DNA of 21,016 bases from Bacteroidaceae bacterium (GCA_030843315.1 JAUUPT010000065.1:1-21016), one strand, 5' to 3'. Shown: positions 14,063 through 21,016, counted from the stretch's first letter. The notes: a model not told the origin generated them from the letters alone. Translations and numbers: made by a program.

Positions 14063-16417
14063 TTATAGTCTCCTCAAATCCTGTTCCGATGCATGTCTCC
14101 CCTTATACGCCTTGCCTGCCGCATTGAAGCGATAACTTACATTTAGTGAAAAGCTGCGCGAGTCGGGGTTGGCTTTCTTGGTATAAGTCAGCCGGGGACC
14201 GAAGAGCATGAAGCAACCGTAACGGGAGTTCCAAAGGTCGTTGGCTTGCAGGCTGAGGGTGAGTCTCTTCGAGAAGAATGTCTTGCGGATGCCGGCGTCC
14301 ACTCCCCAATAAGAGCGTTGGAGCATGGCGCCGAAGTTTCCTTCACTTTGATAATCGGCGTCGAGGGAGAGAATCCATTCACCCGGCAGGCGCAGGCTGT
14401 TCTGCCAGAAGATGTAGACGCTGGAGCGGTTCATGCTCCGCGTGGTTCCTTGATTGGTTACTTTGAAGAAAGGCTGGGCGAAGTAAACGCCGAGTTCCGG
14501 TTTCCAGAGGCTGATGGTGGGGGAGAGATGGATGGAGGCGGTGAGGTATTGCATCCGCTTGAAGTTGCCGGTGGTGAAAATGACGACATCCGGGTTCTCT
14601 TCATACTCCTTGGTCATGAAGGCGATGGCGTTGCGCCGGTATTGGTAGTTGAGGCCGAACTGAAACCATTTATAAAGGGTGGTGAGTTGCAGGTCGTGGT
14701 TGGTTTCGGGGGTGAGCAGCGGGTTGCCGCCTTCGTAGATGAAGCGGTTGTTGTAGTTCAATGTGCTGCGCAGTTGAAGGAAGTTGGGACGGTTGGTCTT
14801 TGCCGTGTAGCTGAGGCTGGCTTGGGCGCGGCCGATGGGGAAATCTATCGAAAGGTTGGGACACCAGTCGTTGTAGGTGCGGCTTTGCCCGGGGATGTAT
14901 TCGCCTTGTTCCCAATAGTCGGAGACGGCGTGCTCGAAGCGGAGGCCTGCCAGCAGACTGATTTTGCCCAGTGGCAGGGAGTATTCGGCAAAGGCGGCGG
15001 ACTTGCTCTCGTCGATGCGGCTGTCGGTATTGGGAAGAATGTCTTGCAGGTTGAGGAAGTTGTCTTCGCGGCGGATGAAGGTGTAGTCGGCGCCGGCTTT
15101 CAGTTCGCCGTTCCAAAGGGGATGTGTCAGTATCAGTTTGGCGGCATAGAGGCGGTTCTTGGCGTGGTTGAAGGAGCTGATGTCGCGGGTTCCTTCCGTC
15201 CGGCTCTCTTCTTGCGCTTCTTGGTGGTTGTAGCTCCGGCCGTGCACCAGGTCGGCGGTGAAGTTGATTTGCAGTTGCCGGATGCTGCCTTGATAGTAGG
15301 CGTTCAACTGGTGTTTGCTGTCTTGTTGCAGGCTTTGGGAGGAGTGAGCGGTGCGGTCGGTCAGGTCGCCGTCTTCGCGGACGGTATATTCGGAGTTGTC
15401 GCTGAGGTGGAAATCGGGGGTGCGATGAAACTCGTAGGAAGCGCCGAGGCTGTGATTCGGGTTGAAATCGTAGCTGACGCTCGCCTTTCCGCCGGCAAGC
15501 AGCCCTTTGTTTATCAGCCGCACGTGGTTGTTGACGTCCCATTGTACATCCGACGGTATCTGATAGCGCACATCCTGAAGACGTTTTGTATTTTGATAAT
15601 TGGCATAGAGCATACTCAGCAGAGAAAGCCCCTTTTTCTGATAGTTCAGGCTGATTTGCTCGTTGTGGCTGGTACGCCGGCGCCGGGTGATGCCGGCACG
15701 GAGGTTCCCGCCGAAGCCGTCGTTGCGCCCGCGCACAGTGCGGATGCGGACAACGGCCTTCACGGTGGCGTCGTACTCGGCGCCGGGATTGGTGATAAGT
15801 TCCACTTTCTCGATGTCGGCGGCGGAGAGGCGTTCCAGTTCGGTGTTGTCTTGCAGAAGGCGGTTGTCTATATATATGATAGGTGTGCCTTTGCCGAAGA
15901 CGGTATAACCTTCCTCTTCCGAAGAACGGAGTCCGGGGATGTGTTTCAATACGTCGTTGGCATTATTCAGGGAGGCGAGCAGGGTTTGCTGTACTTTGGT
16001 TTCGAGACGGCCGCTTTTCAGTTTGAAGACGGGGCGGGTGGCGGTTACTACGGTTTCATCGAGCAGCACGGCGTCGGCTTCCAGTATCCAGTCACCGGTG
16101 ACGGTGATGTTGTCGGTATTGCCGATATTTCCAGCCCGGCAGGGACGGCAGAGAGTTTTGTAACCGATGGATGAGATTTGCAGCAGGTAATCGCCGGGCA
16201 TGGCGAGGGTGAGTTCGAAACTTCCGTCGCTGCGGCTGCATGTACCCTGTATAAAAGTGGAGTCCGGCGTCAGCAATGCGATGTTGGCGAATTCCACCGG
16301 TTGCCGGTCTTCCGTGAGGACTCTTCCCCGGATGCTTATTTCTGTCGATTCCTTTTGCGCCGCTACGGTTGCGATATACCCTATAAGCAGGGCGATGATA
16401 CATACTGTCTGTTTCAT
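14063..16417 (-). CDS. Outer membrane beta-barrel protein, TonB-dependent receptor-like (OMP_b-brl_3 type)
   Basis: This 784-residue protein has a clear signal peptide (MKQTVCIIALLIGYIATVAA, then Q). A carboxypeptidase-regulatory-like beta-sandwich follows (about 27-110; ISIRGRVLTEDRQPVEFANI). A TonB-receptor plug-like region (about 125-235) contains LNNANDVLKHIPGLRSSEEE and LERLSAADIEKVELITNPGA. The remainder is a barrel of alternating strands. The C-terminus RRL, after a short polar tail, matches the end of this family rather than SusC. No SusD partner is adjacent. The substrate is unknown. ATG 16415-16417 is chosen because it starts the signal peptide; the upstream open frame includes the promoter. 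A membrane-bound regulator gene lies 143 bp upstream. Confidence 0.88.
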   Translation of the reverse strand: MKQTVCIIALLIGYIATVAAQKESTEISIRGRVLTEDRQPVEFANIALLTPDSTFIQGTCSRSDGSFELTLAMPGDYLLQISSIGYKTLCRPCRAGNIGNTDNITVTGDWILEADAVLLDETVVTATRPVFKLKSGRLETKVQQTLLASLNNANDVLKHIPGLRSSEEEGYTVFGKGTPIIYIDNRLLQDNTELERLSAADIEKVELITNPGAEYDATVKAVVRIRTVRGRNDGFGGNLRAGITRRRRTSHNEQISLNYQKKGLSLLSMLYANYQNTKRLQDVRYQIPSDVQWDVNNHVRLINKGLLAGGKASVSYDFNPNHSLGASYEFHRTPDFHLSDNSEYTVREDGDLTDRTAHSSQSLQQDSKHQLNAYYQGSIRQLQINFTADLVHGRSYNHQEAQEESRTEGTRDISSFNHAKNRLYAAKLILTHPLWNGELKAGADYTFIRREDNFLNLQDILPNTDSRIDESKSAAFAEYSLPLGKISLLAGLRFEHAVSDYWEQGEYIPGQSRTYNDWCPNLSIDFPIGRAQASLSYTAKTNRPNFLQLRSTLNYNNRFIYEGGNPLLTPETNHDLQLTTLYKWFQFGLNYQYRRNAIAFMTKEYEENPDVVIFTTGNFKRMQYLTASIHLSPTISLWKPELGVYFAQPFFKVTNQGTTRSMNRSSVYIFWQNSLRLPGEWILSLDADYQSEGNFGAMLQRSYWGVDAGIRKTFFSKRLTLSLQANDLWNSRYGCFMLFGPRLTYTKKANPDSRSFSLNVSYRFNAAGKAYKGRHASEQDLRRL

Positions 16418-16446
16418 GTTCCGAATTGTTTTCTTGTTTCGGGGCA

Positions 16447-16475
16447 CGAAGGTATCGGCTTTCAGGAAGGACAAA
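16447..16475 (-). promoter_or_regulatory. Probable promoter of the outer membrane protein
   Basis: The minus strand has TACCTTCG (16447-16454), one base off TAnnTTTG, and TTTG (16472-16475) with a short 17-bp spacer. A sub-consensus promoter like this would be expected to need an activator. Confidence 0.4.
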
Positions 16476-16498
16476 AGAAATAAAAAGCGGATAAATGT

Positions 16499-16536
16499 CT
16501 GACATTTGCCTGACAATAGGCTGACAATGCCTGATT
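16499..16536 (-). promoter_or_regulatory. TGTCAG direct-repeat ladder, candidate OmpR/PhoB-type binding site
   Basis: On the minus strand, TGTCAG occurs at 16526-16521, 16515-16510 and 16504-16499, preceded by AATCAG at 16536-16531. The steps are 10, 11 and 11 bp. Repeats of TGTCA at 11-bp spacing are the form of the E. coli Pho box. Measured from the estimated start near 16440, the ladder covers about -59 to -96, where an activator would sit. Confidence 0.6.
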
Positions 16537-16560
16537 GCGGGGGATTTTATCATTTACTTG

Positions 16561-17439
16561 TTAGCCAATCTCCAGTCCGTAGGCGCGTCCGCGGTCAGTG
16601 GTTATCTTCAGGTTGCTGTTGCCCTCGACAATGGGTTTCAATCTTCTTATCAAGGTATAGAGGGTTTCGTCCGCATTGTCCTTTCCCGGCCAAAGGGACT
16701 GGCAGATGTCGGACTTGGGAAGCAGATGCGAAGAAGAAAGATAGAACATCTCCATCAGTGTATATTGCATAGGAGTGAGCTTGAGTTTTTCCCGGCGCTC
16801 ATTGTAGAAGCAGGCTTCCGGGAGGGAGAGCGAAAGGTTGCCGAAAGTGATGGTACTTTCCTGCCCGTTGCCTTCGGCTGCAGGCTTTTTGCGGCGGAAG
16901 TAAAAGAAGGAAAAAGTTCCCCAAATCAGTGCTGCCAACAGCAATAAAGCGGGAATCGTCTGTTCGGAAAGACTAAGCAGCAGTGCTGTGGAGCAGCGTG
17001 CATATCCCCGGAAGGAGAGCGTCAGCCCCGAAGCGTCGGCAGTAGTGGAAAGCCATATCAAAGTATCACTGGCAAGGTAGCCGGCAGGAATCTCATTGAA
17101 TACAGTGCCCGGATCGTTTTTCTTCAATATATGCAGCGACAGCGTAGATACATCCCTCAGTTGCCGTAGAGACAATGCTTCTGCAAACTTCCGGTTGGAA
17201 CTGCTGACGGAAACGGGAGCACCCATCACTTCCTGTAACTTGGCGTAGGTGTGTATCGTGTCCGTATTCAACCATAAATCTTCATTCTGCAATACCGTGT
17301 GCCGCAGTGCCTGGTTCAAGTCCGAAACGACACGACGCTCCGCCTGCGAATAATTGCGATATCCGAAGCCGAATGAAAGCCCCACCAGCAAAAGCGTAAA
17401 TGCCATCGAAAGATTTGCCGTTGATATTCTCTGTTTCAT
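16561..17439 (-). CDS. Membrane-tethered OmpR-type winged-helix regulator (one-component)
   Basis: This 292-residue protein has a membrane helix near the N-terminus (about 10-27; LSMAFTLLLVGLSFGFG), a periplasmic segment (about 30-150) and a second helix (about 160-182; IPALLLLAALIWGTFSFFYF). A cytoplasmic OmpR/PhoB-type winged helix follows (about 205-290): LKLTPMQYTLMEMF, LLPKSDICQSLWPG, then ADETLYTLIRRLKPIV and ITTDRGRAYGL. There is no histidine kinase or receiver domain. The arrangement suggests a one-protein sensor that binds DNA while held in the inner membrane, as in ToxR/CadC but with the DNA-binding domain at the opposite end. The neighbouring outer membrane protein gene, with the TGTCAG ladder before it, is the likely target. 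Confidence 0.82.
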   Translation of the reverse strand: MKQRISTANLSMAFTLLLVGLSFGFGYRNYSQAERRVVSDLNQALRHTVLQNEDLWLNTDTIHTYAKLQEVMGAPVSVSSSNRKFAEALSLRQLRDVSTLSLHILKKNDPGTVFNEIPAGYLASDTLIWLSTTADASGLTLSFRGYARCSTALLLSLSEQTIPALLLLAALIWGTFSFFYFRRKKPAAEGNGQESTITFGNLSLSLPEACFYNERREKLKLTPMQYTLMEMFYLSSSHLLPKSDICQSLWPGKDNADETLYTLIRRLKPIVEGNSNLKITTDRGRAYGLEIG

Positions 17440-17444
17440 GGAGA

Positions 17445-17452
17445 CAAAGTTA
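17445..17452 (-). promoter_or_regulatory. Predicted -7 box of the membrane-tethered regulator
   Basis: The minus strand reads TAACTTTG only 5 nt before the ATG at 17439, implying a leaderless or nearly leaderless mRNA. It directly abuts the T-tract of the rpsO terminator, and no -33 TTG is visible. Confidence 0.45.
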
Positions 17453-17491
17453 TAAAAAAAGAGGCTTCCTTCTTGAAAAGGAAACCTCTTT
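17452..17491 (-). terminator. Intrinsic terminator of rpsO
   Basis: AAAGAGG (17458-17464) pairs with CCTCTTT (17485-17491), and TTCCTT (17466-17471) pairs with AAGGAA (17478-17483), with a single mismatch between the two blocks and a 6-nt loop. On the minus strand seven T residues follow the stem. It lies 23 bp past the rpsO stop codon. Confidence 0.8.
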
Positions 17492-17513
17492 TTAATGTTT
17501 TGCCCGTAAGTGA

Positions 17514-17783
17514 TTACTTACGCAAGCCAAGTTCTTTGACGATGGCACGATATCTGTTGATGTCGCGATCCTTCAGGTAAGTGAGCAACGCACGGCGTTT
17601 ACCTACCAACATTGTCAAAGCTCTTTCAGTACTATAATCTTTTCTGTTGAGCTTCAGGTGCTCAGTCAGGTGGGAAATACGGTATGAAAACAAAGCTATC
17701 TGGGCCTCAGCTGAGCCAGTATCAGAGTTAGACTTTCCGTACTTACCAAAGATTTCTTGCTTTTTAGCAGCGTCTAAATACAT
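17514..17783 (-). CDS. rpsO: 30S ribosomal protein S15
   Basis: S15 is an early-binding small-subunit protein that recognises the central domain of 16S rRNA. The 89-residue length is exact for the family. The four-helix pattern carries typical motifs: DTGSAEAQIALFSYRISHLT, EHLKLNRKDYSTERALTMLV and GKRRALLTYLKDRDINRYR. It is monocistronic, with its own promoter and terminator, and is divergent from typA. Confidence 0.97.
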   Translation of the reverse strand: MYLDAAKKQEIFGKYGKSNSDTGSAEAQIALFSYRISHLTEHLKLNRKDYSTERALTMLVGKRRALLTYLKDRDINRYRAIVKELGLRK

Positions 17784-17828
17784 AATGTTTAATTAAAAAG
17801 TTGATAATATTTCTCTCTTTCGAGGGTG

Positions 17829-17858
17829 CAAAGATAGGTATTATCTTTTATACGACAA
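17829..17858 (-). promoter_or_regulatory. Predicted promoter of rpsO
   Basis: On the minus strand, TTG (17856-17858) is followed after 19 bp by TATCTTTG (17829-17836). Transcription would start near 17822, giving a leader of about 38 nt. Confidence 0.6.
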
Positions 17859-17910
17859 TGATATTCAGCAAAATTTTCATCTCTATACTATATATCTAAT
17901 GCAAAATTCG

Positions 17911-17918
17911 TACCTTTG
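17911..17918 (+). promoter_or_regulatory. Predicted -7 box of typA
   Basis: TACCTTTG matches TAnnTTTG, 22 nt before the typA ATG. No TTTG lies at the expected -33 distance. The leader would be about 15 nt. Confidence 0.55.
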
Positions 17919-17940
17919 CATCCGAAATAATAGGTATTAT

Positions 17941-19740
17941 ATGCAAAATATTCGAAACATTGCAATCATTGCCCATGTTGACCATGGGAAAACGACACTC
18001 GTTGATAAGATGCTTTTGGCGGGAAACCTTTTCCGTAGCAATCAGAGCACAGGTGAATTAATGCTGGATAACAACGACCTGGAACGTGAACGAGGTATAA
18101 CGATTCTATCCAAGAACGTTTCAATCAACTACAAGGACACCAAGATTAACATTATTGATACTCCGGGCCATAGCGACTTTGGAGGAGAAGTAGAACGTGT
18201 ACTGAATATGGCCGACGGCTGTATCTTGCTGGTAGATGCTTTTGAAGGTCCTATGCCGCAGACGCGTTTTGTGCTGCAAAAAGCATTGCAGATAGGTCTG
18301 AAGCCGATCGTCGTGGTGAACAAGGTGGATAAACCGAACTGTCGTCCGGAAGAAGTGTATGAAATGGTATTCGACTTGATGTTCAGCCTGAACGCAACCG
18401 AAGACCAGTTGGACTTCCCCGTTATCTACGGGTCGGCCAAGAACGGCTGGATGAGTACGGACTGGCAGAAGCCGACCGACAATATCCTTGCGTTGCTGGA
18501 CTGCATCCTGGAAAACATTCCTGCGCCCACGCAGCTGGAAGGTACTCCGCAGATGCTGGTTACTTCTTTGGACTATTCTTCTTATACCGGTCGTATCGCC
18601 GTAGGCCGCGTACATCGTGGTACTTTGAAAGAAGGCATGAATGTATCTCTGGCTAAACGCGACGGAAGTATCACCAAGTCGAAGATCAAAGAATTGCATA
18701 CCTTTGAAGGTATGGGCCGTGCGAAGGTGCAGGAAGTATCTTCCGGTGATATTTGTGCTTTGGTCGGTATCGAAGGTTTTGAAATCGGCGATACGGTTTG
18801 TGACTTTGAGAACCCGGAGGCACTGCCTCCTATCTCTATAGACGAGCCTACCATGAGTATGCTCTTTACCATCAATGATTCTCCTTTCTACGGCAAGGAT
18901 GGTAAGTTTGTGACTTCGCGTCACATCCACGACCGCTTGATGAAGGAACTCGATAAGAACCTTGCATTGCGTGTTCGCAAGAGTGAGGAAGATGGCAAAT
19001 GGATTGTTTCCGGTCGCGGTGTGCTCCACCTCTCGGTTTTGGTGGAAACCATGCGCCGCGAAGGATATGAGTTGCAAGTCGGTCAGCCGCAGGTAATCTT
19101 CAAGGAGATTGACGGTGTGAAAAACGAACCGGTGGAAGAACTCACAGTGAACGTCCCCGAAGAATATTCCAGCAAGATAATCGATATGGTAACCCGCCGT
19201 AAGGGTGAAATGGTGAAGATGGAAAGTGCCGGCGAACGCGTGAACCTGGAATTCAATATGCCGTCACGCGGTATCATCGGTCTGCGTACCAATGTATTGA
19301 CGGCTTCTGCCGGTGAAGCTATCATGGCGCACCGCTTCAAGGAATATCAACCCTATAAGGGTGAAATTGAACGCCGTACCAATGGTTCTATCATTGCGAT
19401 GGAAAGTGGTACTGCCTTTGCTTATGCCATTGATAAGCTGCAAGACCGTGGTAAGTTCTTCATCTTCCCGCAAGAAGAGGTTTATGCCGGTCAGGTGGTT
19501 GGTGAGCATTCCCACGAAAAGGATTTGGTGGTGAACGTTACTAAATCGAAGAAACTGACCAATACCCGTGCTTCCGGTACGGATGATAAGGCGCGTCTGA
19601 TTCCTCCCGTACAGTTCTCACTCGAAGAGGCTCTGGAGTATATCAAGGAAGATGAGTATGTAGAGGTAACACCTAAATCGATGCGTATGCGTAAAGTTAT
19701 TCTGGATGAAAACGAACGCAAGCGCGCCAACAAGGTTTAA
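17941..19740 (+). CDS. typA: Ribosome-associated GTPase BipA/TypA
   Basis: BipA/TypA is a translational GTPase related to EF-G that acts on ribosome assembly and stress adaptation. The 599 residues are normal. The G domain shows G1 AHVDHGKTTL, G2 RERGITIL, G3 DTPGHSDFGGEVERV and G4 VNKVDKPNC. Later blocks match the EF-Tu-like beta barrel (TGRIAVGRVHRGTL), the EF-G-like domain (GRGVLHLSVLVETMRREGYE) and the BipA-specific C-terminus (TKSKKLTNTRASGTDDKARL). ATG 17941 starts the conserved MQNIRNIAIIAHVDHGKTT; the open frame back to 17899 includes the -7 box and is unlikely to be translated. A strong terminator follows. Confidence 0.97.
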   Translation: MQNIRNIAIIAHVDHGKTTLVDKMLLAGNLFRSNQSTGELMLDNNDLERERGITILSKNVSINYKDTKINIIDTPGHSDFGGEVERVLNMADGCILLVDAFEGPMPQTRFVLQKALQIGLKPIVVVNKVDKPNCRPEEVYEMVFDLMFSLNATEDQLDFPVIYGSAKNGWMSTDWQKPTDNILALLDCILENIPAPTQLEGTPQMLVTSLDYSSYTGRIAVGRVHRGTLKEGMNVSLAKRDGSITKSKIKELHTFEGMGRAKVQEVSSGDICALVGIEGFEIGDTVCDFENPEALPPISIDEPTMSMLFTINDSPFYGKDGKFVTSRHIHDRLMKELDKNLALRVRKSEEDGKWIVSGRGVLHLSVLVETMRREGYELQVGQPQVIFKEIDGVKNEPVEELTVNVPEEYSSKIIDMVTRRKGEMVKMESAGERVNLEFNMPSRGIIGLRTNVLTASAGEAIMAHRFKEYQPYKGEIERRTNGSIIAMESGTAFAYAIDKLQDRGKFFIFPQEEVYAGQVVGEHSHEKDLVVNVTKSKKLTNTRASGTDDKARLIPPVQFSLEEALEYIKEDEYVEVTPKSMRMRKVILDENERKRANKV

Positions 19741-19768
19741 TCGGTAAATTTTAGTTGTTATATAAAGT

Positions 19769-19814
19769 AGAAGGAGTGCCCTGCCGAATGGTTGGAGCAC
19801 TCCTTCTCATTTTT
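19769..19814 (+). terminator. Intrinsic terminator after typA
   Basis: AGAAGGAGTGC (19769-19779) pairs perfectly with GCACTCCTTCT (19797-19807), an 11-bp stem, followed by CATTTTT. It lies 28 bp past the typA stop codon and between convergent genes. The minus-strand side has a weaker T-run but could still stop the nitroreductase transcript. Confidence 0.8.
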
Positions 19815-19836
19815 CCGTTATTCGGAACGAATGTTA

Positions 19837-20484
19837 TCAGTCGATGAACTTAATCTTTGTTGCATTTCTCGGCCGGGCGGCAGGTGTTTCATCCGGGTAA
19901 CCGAAAGCGATGCAGTAAAGCAGCTGGTATCCTTCGGGGATATCCAGTTGTTTGAGGTATTCGGCAGCGGCGGGTGTAGAGGTCATAAAGCGGGTGGGAC
20001 CGCCCAGGCAGCAAGAGCCGATGCCCATAGACCAAGCTGAAAGAATCATATTCTCGCCCAGCAGACCGCAGTCTATCTGCGACAGATCATAAGAAGGGTC
20101 GTTGGCAATGAATACCACCGTAGATGCATTGCGGAACATGTTCTTGAAGTCCGGGTCGCTGGCAGCATTCGGGTTCTCTTTTTTGTAGACTTCCGTAATG
20201 CCGTTGATGAACTCCGGATTGTCCACTACGCGTATTTCCCAGGACTGTTTGTTCTGTCCGTTGGGTGCATTGATACCGCAATTCAGAATGACCTGCATGG
20301 TGTCGCGGTTCACTGCTTGCGGTTTGTACTTGCGGATGCTGCGACGTGACATGATAGTTTCTATCACCGCATTCTCTTTACTGTTTTCCGCACTTGTGCT
20401 TTCACTTCCTTTTTGCGCCTGTGCACCGCATCCGGCACACAATAGCAGGCTCGCGCCTAATAACATTAACTTTAAACTCTTCAT
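19837..20484 (-). CDS. Nitroreductase-family protein with lipoprotein signal
   Basis: This 215-residue protein combines a short lipoprotein signal (MKSLKLMLLGASLLLCAGC, Cys19 the likely lipidated residue) with an FMN-dependent nitroreductase fold. Family motifs include ETIMSRRSIRKYKPQAVN near 42-59, ILNCGINAPNGQNKQSWEIR (FMN phosphate site), and later IDCGLLGENMILSAWSMGIG and GYQLLYCIAFGYPDE. If the signal is used, the enzyme is exported to the envelope. Its reductant and substrate are unknown; quinones, nitro compounds or flavins are all possible for the family. It is convergent with typA and downstream of pckA, from which a terminator separates it. Confidence 0.87.
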   Translation of the reverse strand: MKSLKLMLLGASLLLCAGCGAQAQKGSESTSAENSKENAVIETIMSRRSIRKYKPQAVNRDTMQVILNCGINAPNGQNKQSWEIRVVDNPEFINGITEVYKKENPNAASDPDFKNMFRNASTVVFIANDPSYDLSQIDCGLLGENMILSAWSMGIGSCCLGGPTRFMTSTPAAAEYLKQLDIPEGYQLLYCIAFGYPDETPAARPRNATKIKFID

Positions 20485-20497
20485 AATCTGTTGTATA

Positions 20498-20523
20498 TTA
20501 GATTTGCTTCAGCGCAAATCTAA
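20498..20523. promoter_or_regulatory. Perfect 10-bp inverted repeat over the nitroreductase promoter
   Basis: TTAGATTTGC (20498-20507) and GCAAATCTAA (20514-20523) are exact inverses separated by 6 bp. On the minus strand the upstream arm contains TAGATTTG (20515-20522), a -7 box 30 nt before the nitroreductase ATG. By symmetry the plus strand has the same box facing pckA. Because transcription would start near the loop, the palindrome is more likely a DNA operator than an RNA hairpin. Confidence 0.55.
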
Positions 20524-20555
20524 CAAAAAAAGCGGCTTCCGTTGTCGGAAGCCGC
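20524..20555 (-). terminator. Intrinsic terminator of pckA
   Basis: GCGGCTTCCG (20532-20541) pairs perfectly with CGGAAGCCGC (20546-20555) around a 4-nt loop. On the minus strand a run of seven T residues follows (20524-20530). It lies 25 bp past the pckA stop codon. Confidence 0.85.
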
Positions 20556-20580
20556 CTTAAAAATATGTAATCTAATGCTA

Positions 20581-21016
20581 TTAGAGTTTCGGACCTGCTG
20601 CAACCAAAGCCTTACCAGCTTCGTTACCGGTGAACTTAGAGAAGTTCTTGATGAAGCGGCCAGCCAAGTCTTTAGCTTTTTCTTCCCACTTGCAAGCACA
20701 TTCGTAAGTGTCGCGAGGATCAAGGATCTTCGGATCAACATTCGGAAGAGCAGTAGGAACAACAAAGTCGAAGTAAGGAATAACCTTAGTAGGAGCCTTG
20801 TCGATAGAACCGTCGAGGATAGCGTCGATGATACCACGAGTATCTTTGATAGAGATACGCTTGCCGCTACCGTTCCAGCCAGTGTTAACCAAGTATGCCT
20901 TAGCACCAACCTTGTTCATCTTCTTAACCAGTTCTTCTGCATATTTAGTAGGATGCAAGCTCAAGAAAGCAGCACCGAAGCAAGCAGAGAATGTCGGAGT
21001 CGGTTCAGTGATACCA
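20581..21016 (-). CDS. pckA: Phosphoenolpyruvate carboxykinase (ATP), C-terminal part
   Basis: The last 145 codons of a gene enter from the right edge. The partial protein reads ITEPTPTFSACFGAAFLSLH and then PTKYAEELVKKM, followed by AYLVNTGWNGSGKRISIKDT and RGIIDAILDGS. These match the C-terminal third of ATP-type PEP carboxykinase, including the adenine-binding region (full enzyme about 535 residues). In Bacteroides this enzyme mainly runs toward oxaloacetate, fixing CO2 on the succinate route. A strong terminator follows the stop codon. Confidence 0.95.
   Translation of the reverse strand, partial: GITEPTPTFSACFGAAFLSLHPTKYAEELVKKMNKVGAKAYLVNTGWNGSGKRISIKDTRGIIDAILDGSIDKAPTKVIPYFDFVVPTALPNVDPKILDPRDTYECACKWEEKAKDLAGRFIKNFSKFTGNEAGKALVAAGPKL

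Noticed and set aside
14246..16174. Plus-strand open frame of 642 codons
   Set aside because: It is antisense to the outer membrane barrel protein, which has a signal peptide, plug and barrel; the opposite frame has only Val/Gly/Ala-rich shadow composition.
16418..16516. N-terminal extension of the outer membrane protein
   Set aside because: It would place the promoter inside the gene and move the signal peptide away from the N-terminus.
17899..17940. Upstream start for TypA
   Set aside because: The extension covers the -7 box and would precede the expected transcript start; the conserved protein starts at 17941.

Overview
The window looks like a chromosomal segment of a gut Bacteroides or close relative. 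This is an inference from three things seen in the sequence. Most intergenic gaps carry the Bacteroidetes-type -7 promoter element (TAnnTTTG), sometimes with TTG/TTTG about 20 bp upstream. Start codons generally lack a strong Shine-Dalgarno sequence. The gene set is typical of the group: BipA/TypA, the 30S protein S15, ATP-type PEP carboxykinase, YfhO, an OMP_b-brl_3-type outer membrane barrel, and a VirE-type ATPase beside an HU-like protein. No rRNA, tRNA, insertion sequence or CRISPR array was seen.

Layout. 1-4353 is housekeeping: the 5' end of a XerD-type recombinase gene (minus); then aroQ, pyruvate kinase and an O-methyltransferase (plus, apparently one operon); then rbfA and a LolC/E-like ABC permease (minus, 1-bp overlap), converging on the methyltransferase. 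4354-5220 is mostly non-coding. It holds a strong candidate small RNA with its own promoter and terminator, a small two-helix membrane protein gene, and a gap with a 19-bp direct repeat. 5221-7444 is an accessory-looking pair: a VirE/DUF3874-like ATPase and an HU-like winged-helix protein, divergently transcribed. Between them lie four tandem 18-bp palindromes at an exact 22-bp period. 7560-11516 is yfhO and ahcY (minus). 11602-13922 is an XRE-cupin regulator followed by an acyl-CoA ligase, separated by a heptamer-repeat hairpin that abuts the ligase start codon. 14063-17439 is an outer membrane barrel protein preceded by a membrane-tethered OmpR-type winged-helix regulator. 17514-19740 is divergent rpsO and typA. 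19837-21016 is an exported nitroreductase-family lipoprotein and the 3' end of pckA.

The most interesting candidate system is the regulator/outer-membrane-protein pair. The regulator has two membrane helices around a periplasmic segment and a cytoplasmic OmpR/PhoB-type DNA-binding domain, with no kinase or receiver. Directly upstream of the neighbouring barrel-protein promoter is a ladder of TGTCAG direct repeats at 11, 11 and 10 bp, the arrangement OmpR/PhoB-type domains bind. This suggests a one-protein periplasm-to-DNA switch for that receptor. The second is the VirE/HU pair with its palindrome array. The third is the candidate small RNA at about 4520-4643. All functional calls come from reading motifs; no database search was run.
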